Positions 22,801 through 32,188 of a stretch of DNA of 64,000 nt are shown in pieces (the first letter of the stretch is position 1; the number at the start of each line of letters is the position of its first letter). Source of the stretch: Gaertneriomyces semiglobifer (Eukaryota > Chytridiomycota > Chytridiomycetes > Spizellomycetales > Spizellomycetaceae); assembly GCA_025558075.1 (NCBI GenBank), contig JAHLKF010000019.1, positions 186,001 to 250,000 on the forward strand, in the 5' to 3' direction. Under the pieces are notes generated by a model that was not told the origin of the DNA, did not search any database, and saw only the letters and a program-made list of their open reading frames with translations. A program made the translations under genes and the position numbers.

Positions 22801-23158
22801 CGCATAACCGTGATGCGGTCGAAACTTCAGAACTAAAGTCCACATGCCCGGGCGAATCAATCAAATTGATCAAGTACTCGTCTGTCTCTACTTCCTTCTC
22901 GTTTAATTGTTTCAGTAATCTGAAAAATAGGGAAATGCCACTGCTCTTCATCGTGATTCCGCGTTGTTGCTCATCTTCTCTAGAATCAAGGTATCTCACT
23001 TTCCCAGAAAGCTTGGCTGATATTATACCGTTCGATGCAAGGAGCGAGTCCGAAAGCGTTGTTTTCCCGTGATCGACGTGTGCTAGAATGCAAATATTCC
23101 GGATCTTGGTAGGTCGCGATTGCAGCGACGCCAGCTGGGCAGGTGTTATGGCCGGCAT
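19847..23158 (-). CDS. EFL1: Elongation factor-like GTPase 1 (EFL1/Ria1)
   Basis: A 1,103-residue EF-2-like GTPase. With SBDS it releases the anti-association factor eIF6/Tif6 from pre-60S ribosomes in the cytoplasm. It is a single exon. The G domain reads AHVDHGKTTLSDSL (G1), RGITMKSS (G2), DSPGHVDF (G3) and NKIDRL (G4). A family insertion with a Gln/Lys-rich stretch (ALARREQQQQKQELSDG) is followed by domains II to V (GNVFGIGGLGEHILK, CAGELHLERCLKDL, TYSCDLQTPSEVLGKVYAVL). The first ATG in frame is at 23158, since the codon at 23164 is TTG. The C-tail GVRKRKGLFVEKKLVEHAEK is typical. The lack of introns in so long a gene is unusual among its neighbours but does not suggest transfer. Confidence 0.95.
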   Translation of the reverse strand: MPAITPAQLASLQSRPTKIRNICILAHVDHGKTTLSDSLLASNGIISAKLSGKVRYLDSREDEQQRGITMKSSGISLFFRLLKQLNEKEVETDEYLINLIDSPGHVDFSSEVSTASRLCDGGLVLVDAVEGVCTQTHTVLRQAWTEKVRPILVLNKIDRLITELKLTPSEAYVHMNKILEQVNAIMGTFYTEDLMEEDAARYEEYVKKQQERHAENGEEIDEAWELKHGEDEGLYFSPEEGNVVFASAIDGWAFRIEQFAQIYAQKLGIKESLLRKVLWGDYYLDTKTKRVVGHKAAQGRGLKPMFVQLVLQNIWALYDAVLEQTDRTKVEKIVSALNVKVLPRDMRSKDSRGLLQTITSQWLPLSKSILLAVIEKIPSPAEAQKTRLPDILYPRGQQDAAISEERQRLDQAIYDCDASDDAPVVLYVSKMFSVSADMLPSGKREQLTAEEMRERRKAALARREQQQQKQELSDGTPDKVPGHVSLNSALAEDGPAVLETTESAEQSDAEPVVGETLIGFARIYSGTIKIGQKVKVLGPKYNPQVPDKHVSEVTVSKLYLMMGRELQNLDAVPAGNVFGIGGLGEHILKTGTITTSAVCPSFGAVKQQAAPIVRVALEPAEPSQMNKLIEGLRQLNQADPCVEVYLQETGEHVIVCAGELHLERCLKDLRERFAGCEIHVSPPIVPFRETISDKPALVTAPTGVRIEVDEDVETSETLPLGTVLLTTPNKLCTLRVRAVALPQRLATFLEAQAKTMRGIVDTSSGSSEFLNRVKSVLEEAIAENEVKDPDYWRSLVDKIWAFGPKRIGPNLLVSTVEGYDRPAWGTDFGRRKRLDKEVDAVDEEEDDFIAEEATEGVAVKELSETLKGVSLSDEKPSEVMNDTESAVDHQPTIHHYSASLHAGFQMFTSTGPLCAEPVHGLCIVLEAFTLLPSSFAQRAALPGQIITTMNAACRKAFLSYSPRLMLATYSCDLQTPSEVLGKVYAVLARRRGRILSEEMKEGTPFFTVKSALPIIESFGFADELRKRTSGAAQPQLVFEGFEVLDEDPFWVPSTEEELEDLGEKADRENLAKKYLEGVRKRKGLFVEKKLVEHAEKQRTLKSK

Positions 23159-23580
23159 TATCAAGGACCAGCAATAAAAATGACAAATCTAAAGTAAGTT
23201 GTTTCTTTCTAGCAGATATATACGTAGCTCAGATGTACTGAAGAGTGTCGCTGTTTGCTTGGTTGGCCTTTTATTTGAGGTTTGAAGCTGCAAAGCGGGT
23301 AAAGCCATCCAAAAACATTGGAGCGGCACAGTCATCGTAAATAGCTTATGTCATGCACGCGCGGCAGTGGCCCATAAACATTGAATATGAATATTGGAAG
23401 CATCACAACTCACCCATCTTCGTTACGGAAACAGGGGCGCTAGGCGTTGTCATGTTCCCACATTTTGTGCGGGTCGGCTCTTAGTCCACATGTCGTCGAA
23501 GAAGTGTGTGCGAGGAATATTAACGCGTAGATATTGTGGGAGAGTTTGATTCGTAAATGGCTCTCATCCTCTGAATTAAG
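23159..23580. other. Intergenic region upstream of EFL1
   Basis: This region lies between the EFL1 start and the DUS1 stop, both on the minus strand. It must hold the EFL1 promoter. No other feature was recognised. Confidence 0.4.
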
Positions 23581-25353
23581 TTATTGTTCCACTTCCTTCA
23601 CCTCTTTTACAAGATGCGCTTTAGATCTATGACTCTCACAAACTCCTCCGTCTCCATCCCCTAAAGCTCGACAACACCCTTTACAACGTTCATTCCCGCA
23701 TTTCGCTCCAGCAAGGTTTTTACATTCGACGCTCTGGCATAATCGCTTCTTCGACCTGGCTTGTGTGGTGGACTGCGAGAGCTTGGTTTTCTTCTGTGCT
23801 GTACCAAAACAAAATGATTGATAAGAGGCTCGAGGCAATGACGCGTGAGACCTTACACACCATTCGAAGCCGTGTCTGGGTTGGACCGTTTTCGTAGAAC
23901 TTGGGAATCCATGTTGGATGTAGTGCCAGCGATATCGGTTTCATTTGTTACGGGAGTATCAGTTTCAATTTGTGCTTGAGGTTCCGGCGAAGGAGCGGTC
24001 GGTATACCCCCAACAACAGGTGGTGCGATCGGACCATTGGGGACGGTTTCTTCCGGAGTCACAAAGAGTTCATTCTCCTGACCACTTTCAGCCGGAACCG
24101 TCTGCGCTTCCTCAGCAGCCGGAGAACTTGTAGCCCCATTTCGATTATCCTCCTGCACCTTCTCCTTTTCTTTGGCCTCGCGATTTCGCCTTTCCGCATC
24201 CCCCCTAACATACGGCTGTGCGACCCACGCGGGCAAAACCCGCACCCCCCGTTCATCTAACGTCCACCCTTCTTGCGGACATTGAACCTCCCTCTCGCCT
24301 CCACTCATTTCATTCAATCTTTTCTCCAGCTCTTTACACACATGCTCGAACTCCGGTCTCGTTTTCGCCTTGGCCAGTTGTGCCCGAATATCAGTGTGTA
24401 TCGGAAGAGACGCATGAAACAACTTAAAGAGGTGTGCACGAATCATGGAGGGCGTTGCGGTGGCTTGTTCAGTAAGGGAGGCACAGATGTCGAGGTATTC
24501 CAAGGCGAGGGCAGTGGTGGAGATGTGGCGTCCACAAAAGATGGCGGGGTTGTACAAGTTTCCCTCTACGCCAATGAGCAAGCACAATCGCATTTAGAAG
24601 CTGAAAATAACTGAATGTAGTAAAAACCCGCAACTCACCAGCACTCATCACTCCGTCCACGCCAGTGGCCTGCATACACCTATCCGCATCTTCCTTGTAA
24701 AGTATATTGCCGTTGGCAAATACCGGAATCTTCACAGCCTCTTTGACCATTTTGATCTGCTCCCAATCCGCCAGCCCCGTTTTATGTCCTTTCTGTTCCC
24801 TCAATCGTCCATGGACAGTCAGCAACTGGCACCCGGCCTCTTCAATCATCTTTGCATATCGAATGGTCTTTTCCACATCGTTAAAAACTCTGATCTTGCA
24901 CGTTACGGGAATGCTTAACTCCCGATGAAGTATCTTTACCATCTCCGCAATCAACTCCCACTCATCCATCAAATACGCGCCATACTTTCCTCGTCGCGCA
25001 ATATGTTGCGGGCATCCCAAGTTGATATCCACCGCATCACATTCGCCTTCCACCAGCTTTGCCGCTTTCAACAGTGTTTCAGGGTCATTCGCACAGAACT
25101 GGACGATCAAAGGTCTATCGCCCTTCCCCGTCTGCCACATTTCCTTCATGTATTTTCCGTCAGCCTCGCTGAAGAGTCGCGCGTGGAACATGGGGGTATA
25201 GCACAACTCGGCTCCATAGCGTTTGGAAAGAAGGCGCCAAGCGTATTCGGATTGGTCCACCATAGGAGCAACGACATATTTGGGCGACCCAAGGATTTTG
25301 TGGTAGAAGTCGAAGCCGATGAGTTTGCGAGACACGTCCTTTGGGGAGACCAT
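23581..25353 (-). CDS. DUS1: tRNA-dihydrouridine(16/17) synthase (DUS1)
   Basis: A 545-residue FMN enzyme that reduces uridine to dihydrouridine in the tRNA D-loop. The TIM-barrel shows [55 protein letters not shown] (active-site Cys), [11 protein letters not shown] and [16 protein letters not shown]. Three exons fit one frame: 25353-24639, 24565-23861 and 23798-23581 (1,638 bases). A long low-complexity linker (about 24250-23870, rich in Pro, Glu and Thr) leads to a Cys-rich tail (C-x4-C-x6-C-x4-C-x2-CC..C..H, about 23740-23610). This resembles the tail of animal DUS1L and is probably zinc-binding. Confidence 0.93.
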
Positions 25354-25927
25354 TGCGTACTATTTTATCACGAAGGGTGTACCCGCAATGGAACAATGAT
25401 GCTGCGAGGAAGCTTGTCCCGCACGGTGATGAACGTTTAGAAGGCACTTTGCGTAAAAAGTTAACAAAAATTGTTTGGGGAAAAAGAATGTGGACGTCAG
25501 TGGCACAGCTTTCTAACGCGTCGCGGATTGTCCGCTTGTCCGTTGTGTGAAAAAGTTCAAATTGAACACCGAGTTCGCTGAGTTCACGGCGACAATCAAG
25601 TTCCCCAAAGCGCTCTTTTAAAAAGAGTCACGCGAAAAGGCTCGGTTGTCGCCGTTCACTTCAAAAGGCTTTGAACGCCCCGAAGAGGAAAAAAGGGCGT
25701 GGTGTTCGATACCAATCTCAGTGGAAGTTGCAACGAACTTGGGCAGACACTGCGAGACCGCTTACTGATTACATTGATGGTATACTGGAAGAGGATCCGC
25801 CGTGGGAGTTTGTGACTAGGCGGGGTTGCTAACCGGGAGGTCGCAATGTCTCATTTCACATAAGCATTATCAATTTTGCGATTCACAATTTTCCGGGGCC
25901 CTCTTGACACCGTTCCGTCTAAACAAA
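25354..25927. other. Intergenic region between DUS1 and KATNB1
   Basis: This gap of 574 bases holds the DUS1 promoter and the 3' flank of KATNB1. Only short unsupported frames are present. Confidence 0.4.
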
Positions 25928-28843
25928 TTACCCATCACTAAATACCGCCAATTCCCTTAATGTATTCCGTGCCGCAAGTCCAATCTCGCCGGTAACCCTT
26001 TTCATCGTTTCCAAAGTCCCTGCGATTTCCACAAAGTGGTGATAACAACCCTTGCATCGTTCAATCCTGTGTTCAAGAGAAACCTTAGCTTGACTGCTGC
26101 ACAGCCAAAAACGAAAGAAAATGGGTCAAAGTCAACAACCCTCCACATACCGATCTTCTCGACTGAAATCGATACCGGGTGACTGCAAGTTATCCGCACC
26201 AATGGAGGTTATAATCACGTTCGAGAAGCTCTTCGCTAAAATCCGGATCGTGTTGCATGCGGTGACAATATAGCTGTTCACAAAAAATGAAAGGTCAATC
26301 GGCGAGCCGGCCGAGAATGAATTGCAACACAAGACTTACTCTTCATATATCTCCCCCAAAAGTTCATTCAACACAGGCAAGATCATCAACGCAACCTCCA
26401 ATGTCAACATCTTTGGTTTCAAATTGACAATCTTTAACAAGTCCGTCCAAACGGCATAATCCTTTAATTCCAGCAGTGTCTCCATGGTGGGTCGAATATT
26501 GGTTTCGTCCCACACTGTGCGGACGAGCCGCACATTGGCAAGACGGGTTGTGAGAATATTAGTGACAGAGGTATGACGAAACACGAGACTTTCAACGATA
26601 TCTTGTTCGGTGGTCGGCGGAGGTGCACCGGGTGAGAAAGGGGTAAGAGAAAGGGGTTGCAGTCGGCGCTGGCCACTCTGCTATGTACAAGAAATCATCA
26701 AAAAAACACATAAATCATTAGACGACATTTCAAAAGCCTGCGCGCTTCTCATACGCGCCTGCGGGATGCGAGAGAAGAATTTGTTCTTACCTGTATAAAC
26801 CTGGCGATATCCAAATTCAATAACTTTTCACCTGACCCACTCGGGACATAGGCATGTCGCGTCTGTTTAGGTGTGGTGGGCATTGAGTGGGACGTCCCAT
26901 GCGCCTGTGCTTGTCTCGGATCATGATCATCATCATAATCCAGTCGATCCAACGACGCGGACATGGATCGTCGGAAAACAGGTTCTGGCTCTTCGTGAGG
27001 GATATAGGGTGACGACGACGACTTGACAAAACTATACGGTGACGCTCGCTGGCCTACAAACATGAGACGATCAGCTTATATCGTTGAAGCGTCAGTCACC
27101 GCCAAGACGTACTCGAAACTGGTGTTTGATAACTCGGTGGCGGACTCTCGTTGTTCGCGAGATCTGGGTTTTGGTCCGCTAAACAACGCTATGGGATAAG
27201 CTGAGGCCAATCGCACGCCTTGAAACAAGCCGACTAAATACCATAGAATGGGTATGGTCTTGTTGAGCGCGGGCTTGTCATCGGATCTTGGTGCATGCTT
27301 AGTCTCCCTAATCAGGGACATTGGCACCCGGTTTGCTTTTCACGTTTCCATATTGCTTCGACGACAACACAACACTTACCAATATCAGGAACGCCTTCGC
27401 CGTAGTGACTAGGATCACCTGGTGGTCCCTCCCTTCGCTCCGAGTCGTACGCCGCATACGAACCTTCGGTTGGTGGTGTCAAATTTGTCGGGCTTAATCT
27501 CGGCTGCGACCCCGAAAGACTAGGTTAGAAAAGCGGCAACATTGTCCTTCCGCGGCACAAAGTCTCATTCATACCGTGATATCCAGACTCCAAACTCCCA
27601 CAAAGTTCTGGTCTAACGATGCAGCCAGAATCTTGCCTTCTTCCAACATTATCCGCATGTCCACGATGTTTGCCCATTGCACGGGTATACTGTCATGGCA
27701 CACAGCAGGTTCCCATGTCCATATCTACGAACGCACTATCAACACCATTGTCCAGTTCACCCTGAATCGTTAGCTTACCACATTACCTGCATGAGATCAG
27801 CATACCCAGCGTACAACTCATGTCCATCCGGATCAAACTGCAATGTCTGAATCTTGGACGCGTTGGCGGGTGTCGTAGAGACACATTCAAAGCTCTGCAA
27901 GTCGTAAAACCGAATGATGTTATCCGCGCCGGCCGTGACCATTAGAAACTCTGACGGGTTGAAAGCGAGGGAGACAACCGATCCGGTATGGTCATGGTAT
28001 GTTTGCAGCGCCTTGCCAGCTGTCATATCCCAAATCTTCGATGATCCAAATGAGGTGTCAGTCGATGGCTTTGAGTATCTATCCAAGCTGGAACGCATTG
28101 CATACCTTGACAGTCCCATCGGTTCCACCCGCGGCGATCCACCTCCCATCAGGCGTTATTCTTATAGCATTCAACGCGCTTGCTGAACCTGAATACGTCT
28201 GTATGCACCCTTTTCGTCGTACATCCCATATCTTGACTGTCCCATCCTCGGACCCAGACGCAAAGAACTCTCCGAAAGGGTGAAACTCGACTACTCGGGC
28301 GCTGGTCTTATGGCCGGCAAGCGTGCGAATTACTGCACCAACCAAGTAAGCGTAAGGAACAGATGCAAATAGCAGAGCGCGAGAAGCATGGCCTCGGTCA
28401 TGGTGAACTTGCCTTTTGCATGCTCCAGATCCCACATCTTGATCGTGCCTGTCGCTGAGCCCGCAACAACAATCTCTTCTGGATAATCTAAGGCGACGGA
28501 TTCAATAGAACTAGAGTGTCCGCTCAAGCTCTACAAGATTTGACAAAAGAACCAAACACCCGTTAGCACTTGTCCTTCTTGTCGAATGGGTACTTGACTG
28601 TAGTCATCATACCAGAATAGGTGCGCTCTTCCCGACCGCCCACAGATTGACTTTGCGGTCTTCCCCGCCCGTCACCATGACCCTTCCCGACTTCTGACCT
28701 ATCCGGAGACATGTGGCTGTTGCACTGTGGGCCACGAAATCATCTAAGACGACGGCGAGTTAATCTCCCTAATCCGCCCAGTCAAGGTGAGCTGTCAATT
28801 GTTGGTGCTTACATATCTTGGACGCTCGCGCATGTTGGTTCAT
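25928..28843 (-). CDS. KATNB1: Katanin p80 WD40 subunit B1
   Basis: Regulatory subunit of the microtubule-severing ATPase katanin, active at basal bodies, spindles and flagella. The first exon (28843-28813) encodes [11 protein letters not shown] and joins to [20 protein letters not shown] and [21 protein letters not shown] repeats follow ([60 protein letters not shown]). The middle is Ser/Pro-rich (about 27300-26800). The C-terminal con80 domain binds katanin p60 ([60 protein letters not shown]). The last exon begins near 26071 ([16 protein letters not shown]) and ends in TAA at 25928-25930. Many short introns occur; the middle borders were not all fixed. Confidence 0.92.
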
Positions 28844-29356
28844 GGTCTTTGGACTGTGCGAGATGTGTTCAAGTTGCGTGGCGAGTTAATCGGTGACGGT
28901 ATAATCCCATGCAGTTCACAGTAGTAGCTAACAGGACAGCTGCAAATTAGTGTGCAGGGTATATATATAATTCTGATATATGATTGAGCAGCGGCCTCCT
29001 GCATCCCATTCCATTCAGGTTAGTGCATAGGAATAGTTCCTCGAGGGATCTGTGAACTGACGCGCCGTTGAAAACGTAAACCATTTTGACGTTGAGCGGA
29101 AACAGAAACGATTTGCATTGCTGATTAGGCAGTCCATCCCCCTTGCGATGTCGTTCGTGTTGGTTGTTGTGCTGCTTATCGTTCGTGCATTTGATCGTTA
29201 GTGTTCATAGCTCGCTATTGCAAAACTGGCTAACACACTAGACGTTCACGCTGTTACTGGCTCTGCGGCGGCGGATTTGTACAGTAATGAGATCAAACGG
29301 TATATATATATTCAAATGCCTTCTCCCTTGATTCCTCCCAACCTACAAACTGCGAC
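28844..29356. other. Intergenic region upstream of KATNB1
   Basis: This gap between KATNB1 and NDUFA6, both on the minus strand, contains TATATATA tracts near 28960 and 29300. No gene was recognised. Confidence 0.4.
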
Positions 29357-29971
29357 CTATGCGTAATCCCGACTCCTCGCCCCAGCTTCATTTCCTTCAT
29401 AAAAGTCCGCCAAAAAGTCGGTCACTTTACCCCGTCCATTTTCATCCTCGAACGGCCGAATTTTGCGTTCAGGTTGGTCATATGTGTTGTTAGGGAAGAA
29501 GCGCAGGATATGATCGTCTTGTTTCCATTGTTGCAGGGTTTCGACAAGTTCGTTCCGGCCTTTGAAGAGGAGAACATCAACCACCTGAGGGTCGCTGACA
29601 TGTGCATTTTTCTCAAACTCTTCGCGCATGCGTTGACGGACCTATATACGTGCACTATGAGTTGTCTTGAATGGCAAAGTAGAAATGCTGAATGTATTAT
29701 GAAACAACGTCATCTCTTCTGGTTCCCCCTAGCGCGGAGCGTAGGACACCCTTCTTCCGATTTCTCCAATTGTCTTCTCCCTTCATATTCATATCTCCTC
29801 ATCGTATCACTGTCCAGGCTAACCCACCTTCCAAACCGGAAAGTGCAACCGGTACATCTCGACAATATCCGGTGCCGCACGCACGCAATCCCTAAACAAC
29901 TGGATCACGCGAGACCGCTGCTCTTTGGCATTACGGGATACCACCGTCGGGAGGGTGTTGATAAGTGTCAT
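29357..29971 (-). CDS. NDUFA6: Mitochondrial complex I subunit NDUFA6 (B14/NB4M, LYR protein)
   Basis: A 142-residue LYR-family accessory subunit of respiratory complex I, needed for ubiquinone reduction and for binding acyl-carrier protein. Exon 1 (29971-29828) has the LYR-like helix RSRVIQLFRDCVRAAPDIVE with MYRLHFPVWK. Exon 2 (29641-29357) has VRQRMREEFEKNAHVSDPQV, LLFKGRNELVETLQQWKQ and HILRFFP. Both exons are phase 0 and total 429 bases. The C-tail is longer than the core family. The start was chosen because upstream in-frame codons look non-coding. Confidence 0.92.
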
Positions 29972-30303
29972 CTTGCCTGTGCCCGTCCTGGATCGCTGGA
30001 GTGTGATGCCCTCCTCCGCTGTTAACGACTGTCCTTTGAAGTTGCATCTTTCCACCGAGTCTCGTCGCTGTGGGGTTTGGTCACGTGTGTGCATTACATG
30101 ACTGTGCCAGGGAATTGTGGCACAAGATGTATTGTTATCGATATATTTATTTACCATATGTACAGTGTCGAGGTTTTGTTTATCATCGCATGGGCCGGCA
30201 TCCATCGCATATGCGGCCGGGAAGGTGCGGTGGGGAGTGGGAATCGCATGCGCGGCGGGGAATCGCATGCGCGGGGTAGAGCGCCCAGGTACGGAAGAGT
30301 GCA
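29972..30303. promoter_or_regulatory. NDUFA6 upstream region
   Basis: This region of 332 bases lies between the NDUFA6 start and the ATG14 stop. It includes GGTCACGTG near 30077 and several GCATGCG and CGCATG words at 30190-30275. No factor can be assigned. Confidence 0.4.
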
Positions 30304-31856
30304 TCACATGTCCAATGGTACCCCAATCTCATCCACCACCAGCCACTCCTCATTCACCTCCTCGTCCTCCTCTGAATTCTCTTCCTGCATTCTTCTAACA
30401 AGTTGCGATAGGGGATCTTTACCCGTGGCATTAATAGCTAATAGTCCTTGTCCCTGTGCGCCAAACCGTTTTCGACGAAGCGCTTTATGCAATCGTAAGA
30501 CCTTTTGAAAGTCCAAAGGGAAGAGACGGCCCTGTCGCGGACTTGCAACCCCCCAGCTAGTTAACAAACTGTACCTTCATTGCAAGGACGTGAAAACCCA
30601 TACCTTGATTCAGGAATAGCAGTAGTCTGGCAGCACTTCAAAAGGTTCTCCAGTGTATTCACGACCTTATGTAGCTGTACGTCAACACCGACGGTCCAAC
30701 ATAAGTATGCAATATCGTAATTCAGCATCGCGAGGGCGTAAACAAAGACTTCGGTGTTAGAATCTGTCAAATAGAGCGGCATCTCTCGATTGCCATCGGG
30801 ACCGGAGTCGAGGTAATGTGCCTCTGCATATGACTTGTTTCCTCTAAGGCACACACGAAACGGTAGCTGTACGTCGAGATAATGCGAGAACAAAATCGTC
30901 ATATGTACAATATGTCCCAAGGCGGCGTTGAATTTCTCTTTGGGATAGTCTAAATAGCGCAGGCGAACATCAAAATCAGTAAAGTTGCCGCTTTCACGAA
31001 TCAAAGGTATGCCCGCACTCACTCACTCATATAATACCCGAACAGCGGAAACCCCACATTCGCAATCCGGCATTCCAGAGGCGCTTCCCCTTCTCGATCT
31101 CGTGCGGTCATGATATTCGGTGTCGAGGCGGAAATGCTTCCTTGTGATGTATTTTGACGGCCAAACATGACACTATCCGCAATCCTCGCTCCGCCAGCTA
31201 TCATAATCGGTCTAGGTGCTCGTCGCGGAATAGTGCGCAGTCGAAATATGGAAGCAACCGCACGGATGACGAGAATGCGGGCGCGAGAGAGGAGTGCGAG
31301 TGTTTGCATATGTTGTTGGTGTGTCGCTTGAGTGTCGGTTACCAGTGACTGATAGACGCTGGTATTCGACGCAGTCATTGATTGTGTAGCGGAGTAGATG
31401 GAGGCATGTCGGAGGGAAAGGGTGGCTTGAAGATGTTCGAGTTCTTTCTTTCCTGGCGTGGTAGAGCTGTTTAGTCTTTTCCATCTGTCCGACTCTCACC
31501 AGAACCGAACGTACGTGAAATTGTATACCTTCATCTATCCATCTCCTGGTGCTGGTACTCTTCTCTTTCAATACCCTTATGCGTTCACGTAATGTAGCAG
31601 CTTGTATCACAGTTGATATTCCTGTTTGGGGACGGTGGTCGCCTAATATCGAATTGATTTCTTCTGCCACGAGGTCTTTTTCGACGGTTAGAGAATGTTG
31701 GATGTCGTGTGCGGTAGATAGCCTGAAAGTCGAGCCATAACGTTTAGCGTTCATTCATGTTACTTTATGCGTTGCTGATGCGAAGACATACTTGTTGGTG
31801 ATGCACCGTGTGCACCAGAATCTCTTGCGAGCCGAGCCACATGCCCCGCATTCCAT
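30304..31856 (-). CDS. ATG14-like subunit of autophagy PI3-kinase complex I
   Basis: The N-terminus has a Cys-rich motif, MECGACGSARKRFWCTRC, like the CxxC pairs of ATG14/Barkor. A coiled-coil region follows (EKDLVAEEINSILGD, LRERIRVLKEKSTSTRRWID), then a C-terminal BATS-like half (AALGHIVHMTILFSHYLDVQ, LNYDIAYLCWTVGVD, VVNTLENLLKCC) and an acidic tail ending at TGA 30306-30304. Exon 1 is 31856-31792 (GTATGT donor) and exon 2 starts at 31722. Later introns lie near 31510-31450, 31020 and 30580. ATG14 directs Vps34 to pre-autophagosomal membranes. UVRAG/Vps38 is the main alternative, but the Cys pairs and the AYLCW segment favour ATG14. Initiation upstream of 31856 cannot be excluded because the frame stays open. 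Confidence 0.72.
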
Positions 31857-32188
31857 TTGCTGTTGTTGCTGTTGCTCCTTGTTGGTACTACTACTACACA
31901 CCGTCGTCCGTTTCGATATGGTAAGCGAGAAAGCAGTTGTCGTTTCGAATGTAAACTGAATTTGAAGGTCACTTTTTTGGAGACCACGCGTGTGTCGTCG
32001 GTTCGGTTTGGCACACTGTTGGACGAACTACTGTTATTCTTGAGCCGTAGCGATGTTATGAGAGTTGGAAAGAAGGTTGTGCGGTTACAGGAGAAGCAAG
32101 AGCGAGGGGACGATACGATTCTCTCATCCTGTACAGGACAAGCAGTGTGTCAGTCATGTGGTCTAAGCGACGGTCAAGAGAACTTCAT
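31857..32188. promoter_or_regulatory. Divergent intergenic region (ATG14-like / VPS8)
   Basis: A gap of 332 bases separates two divergent membrane-traffic genes (autophagy and endosomal tethering), so they may share control. CAACAGCAACAACAGCAA (minus strand, just upstream of the ATG14 start) is a small CAR repeat. Confidence 0.45.

Noticed and set aside
19847..23158. Long plus-strand frames opposite EFL1 as antisense genes
   Set aside because: They are shadows of the long EFL1 frame and have no independent motif.
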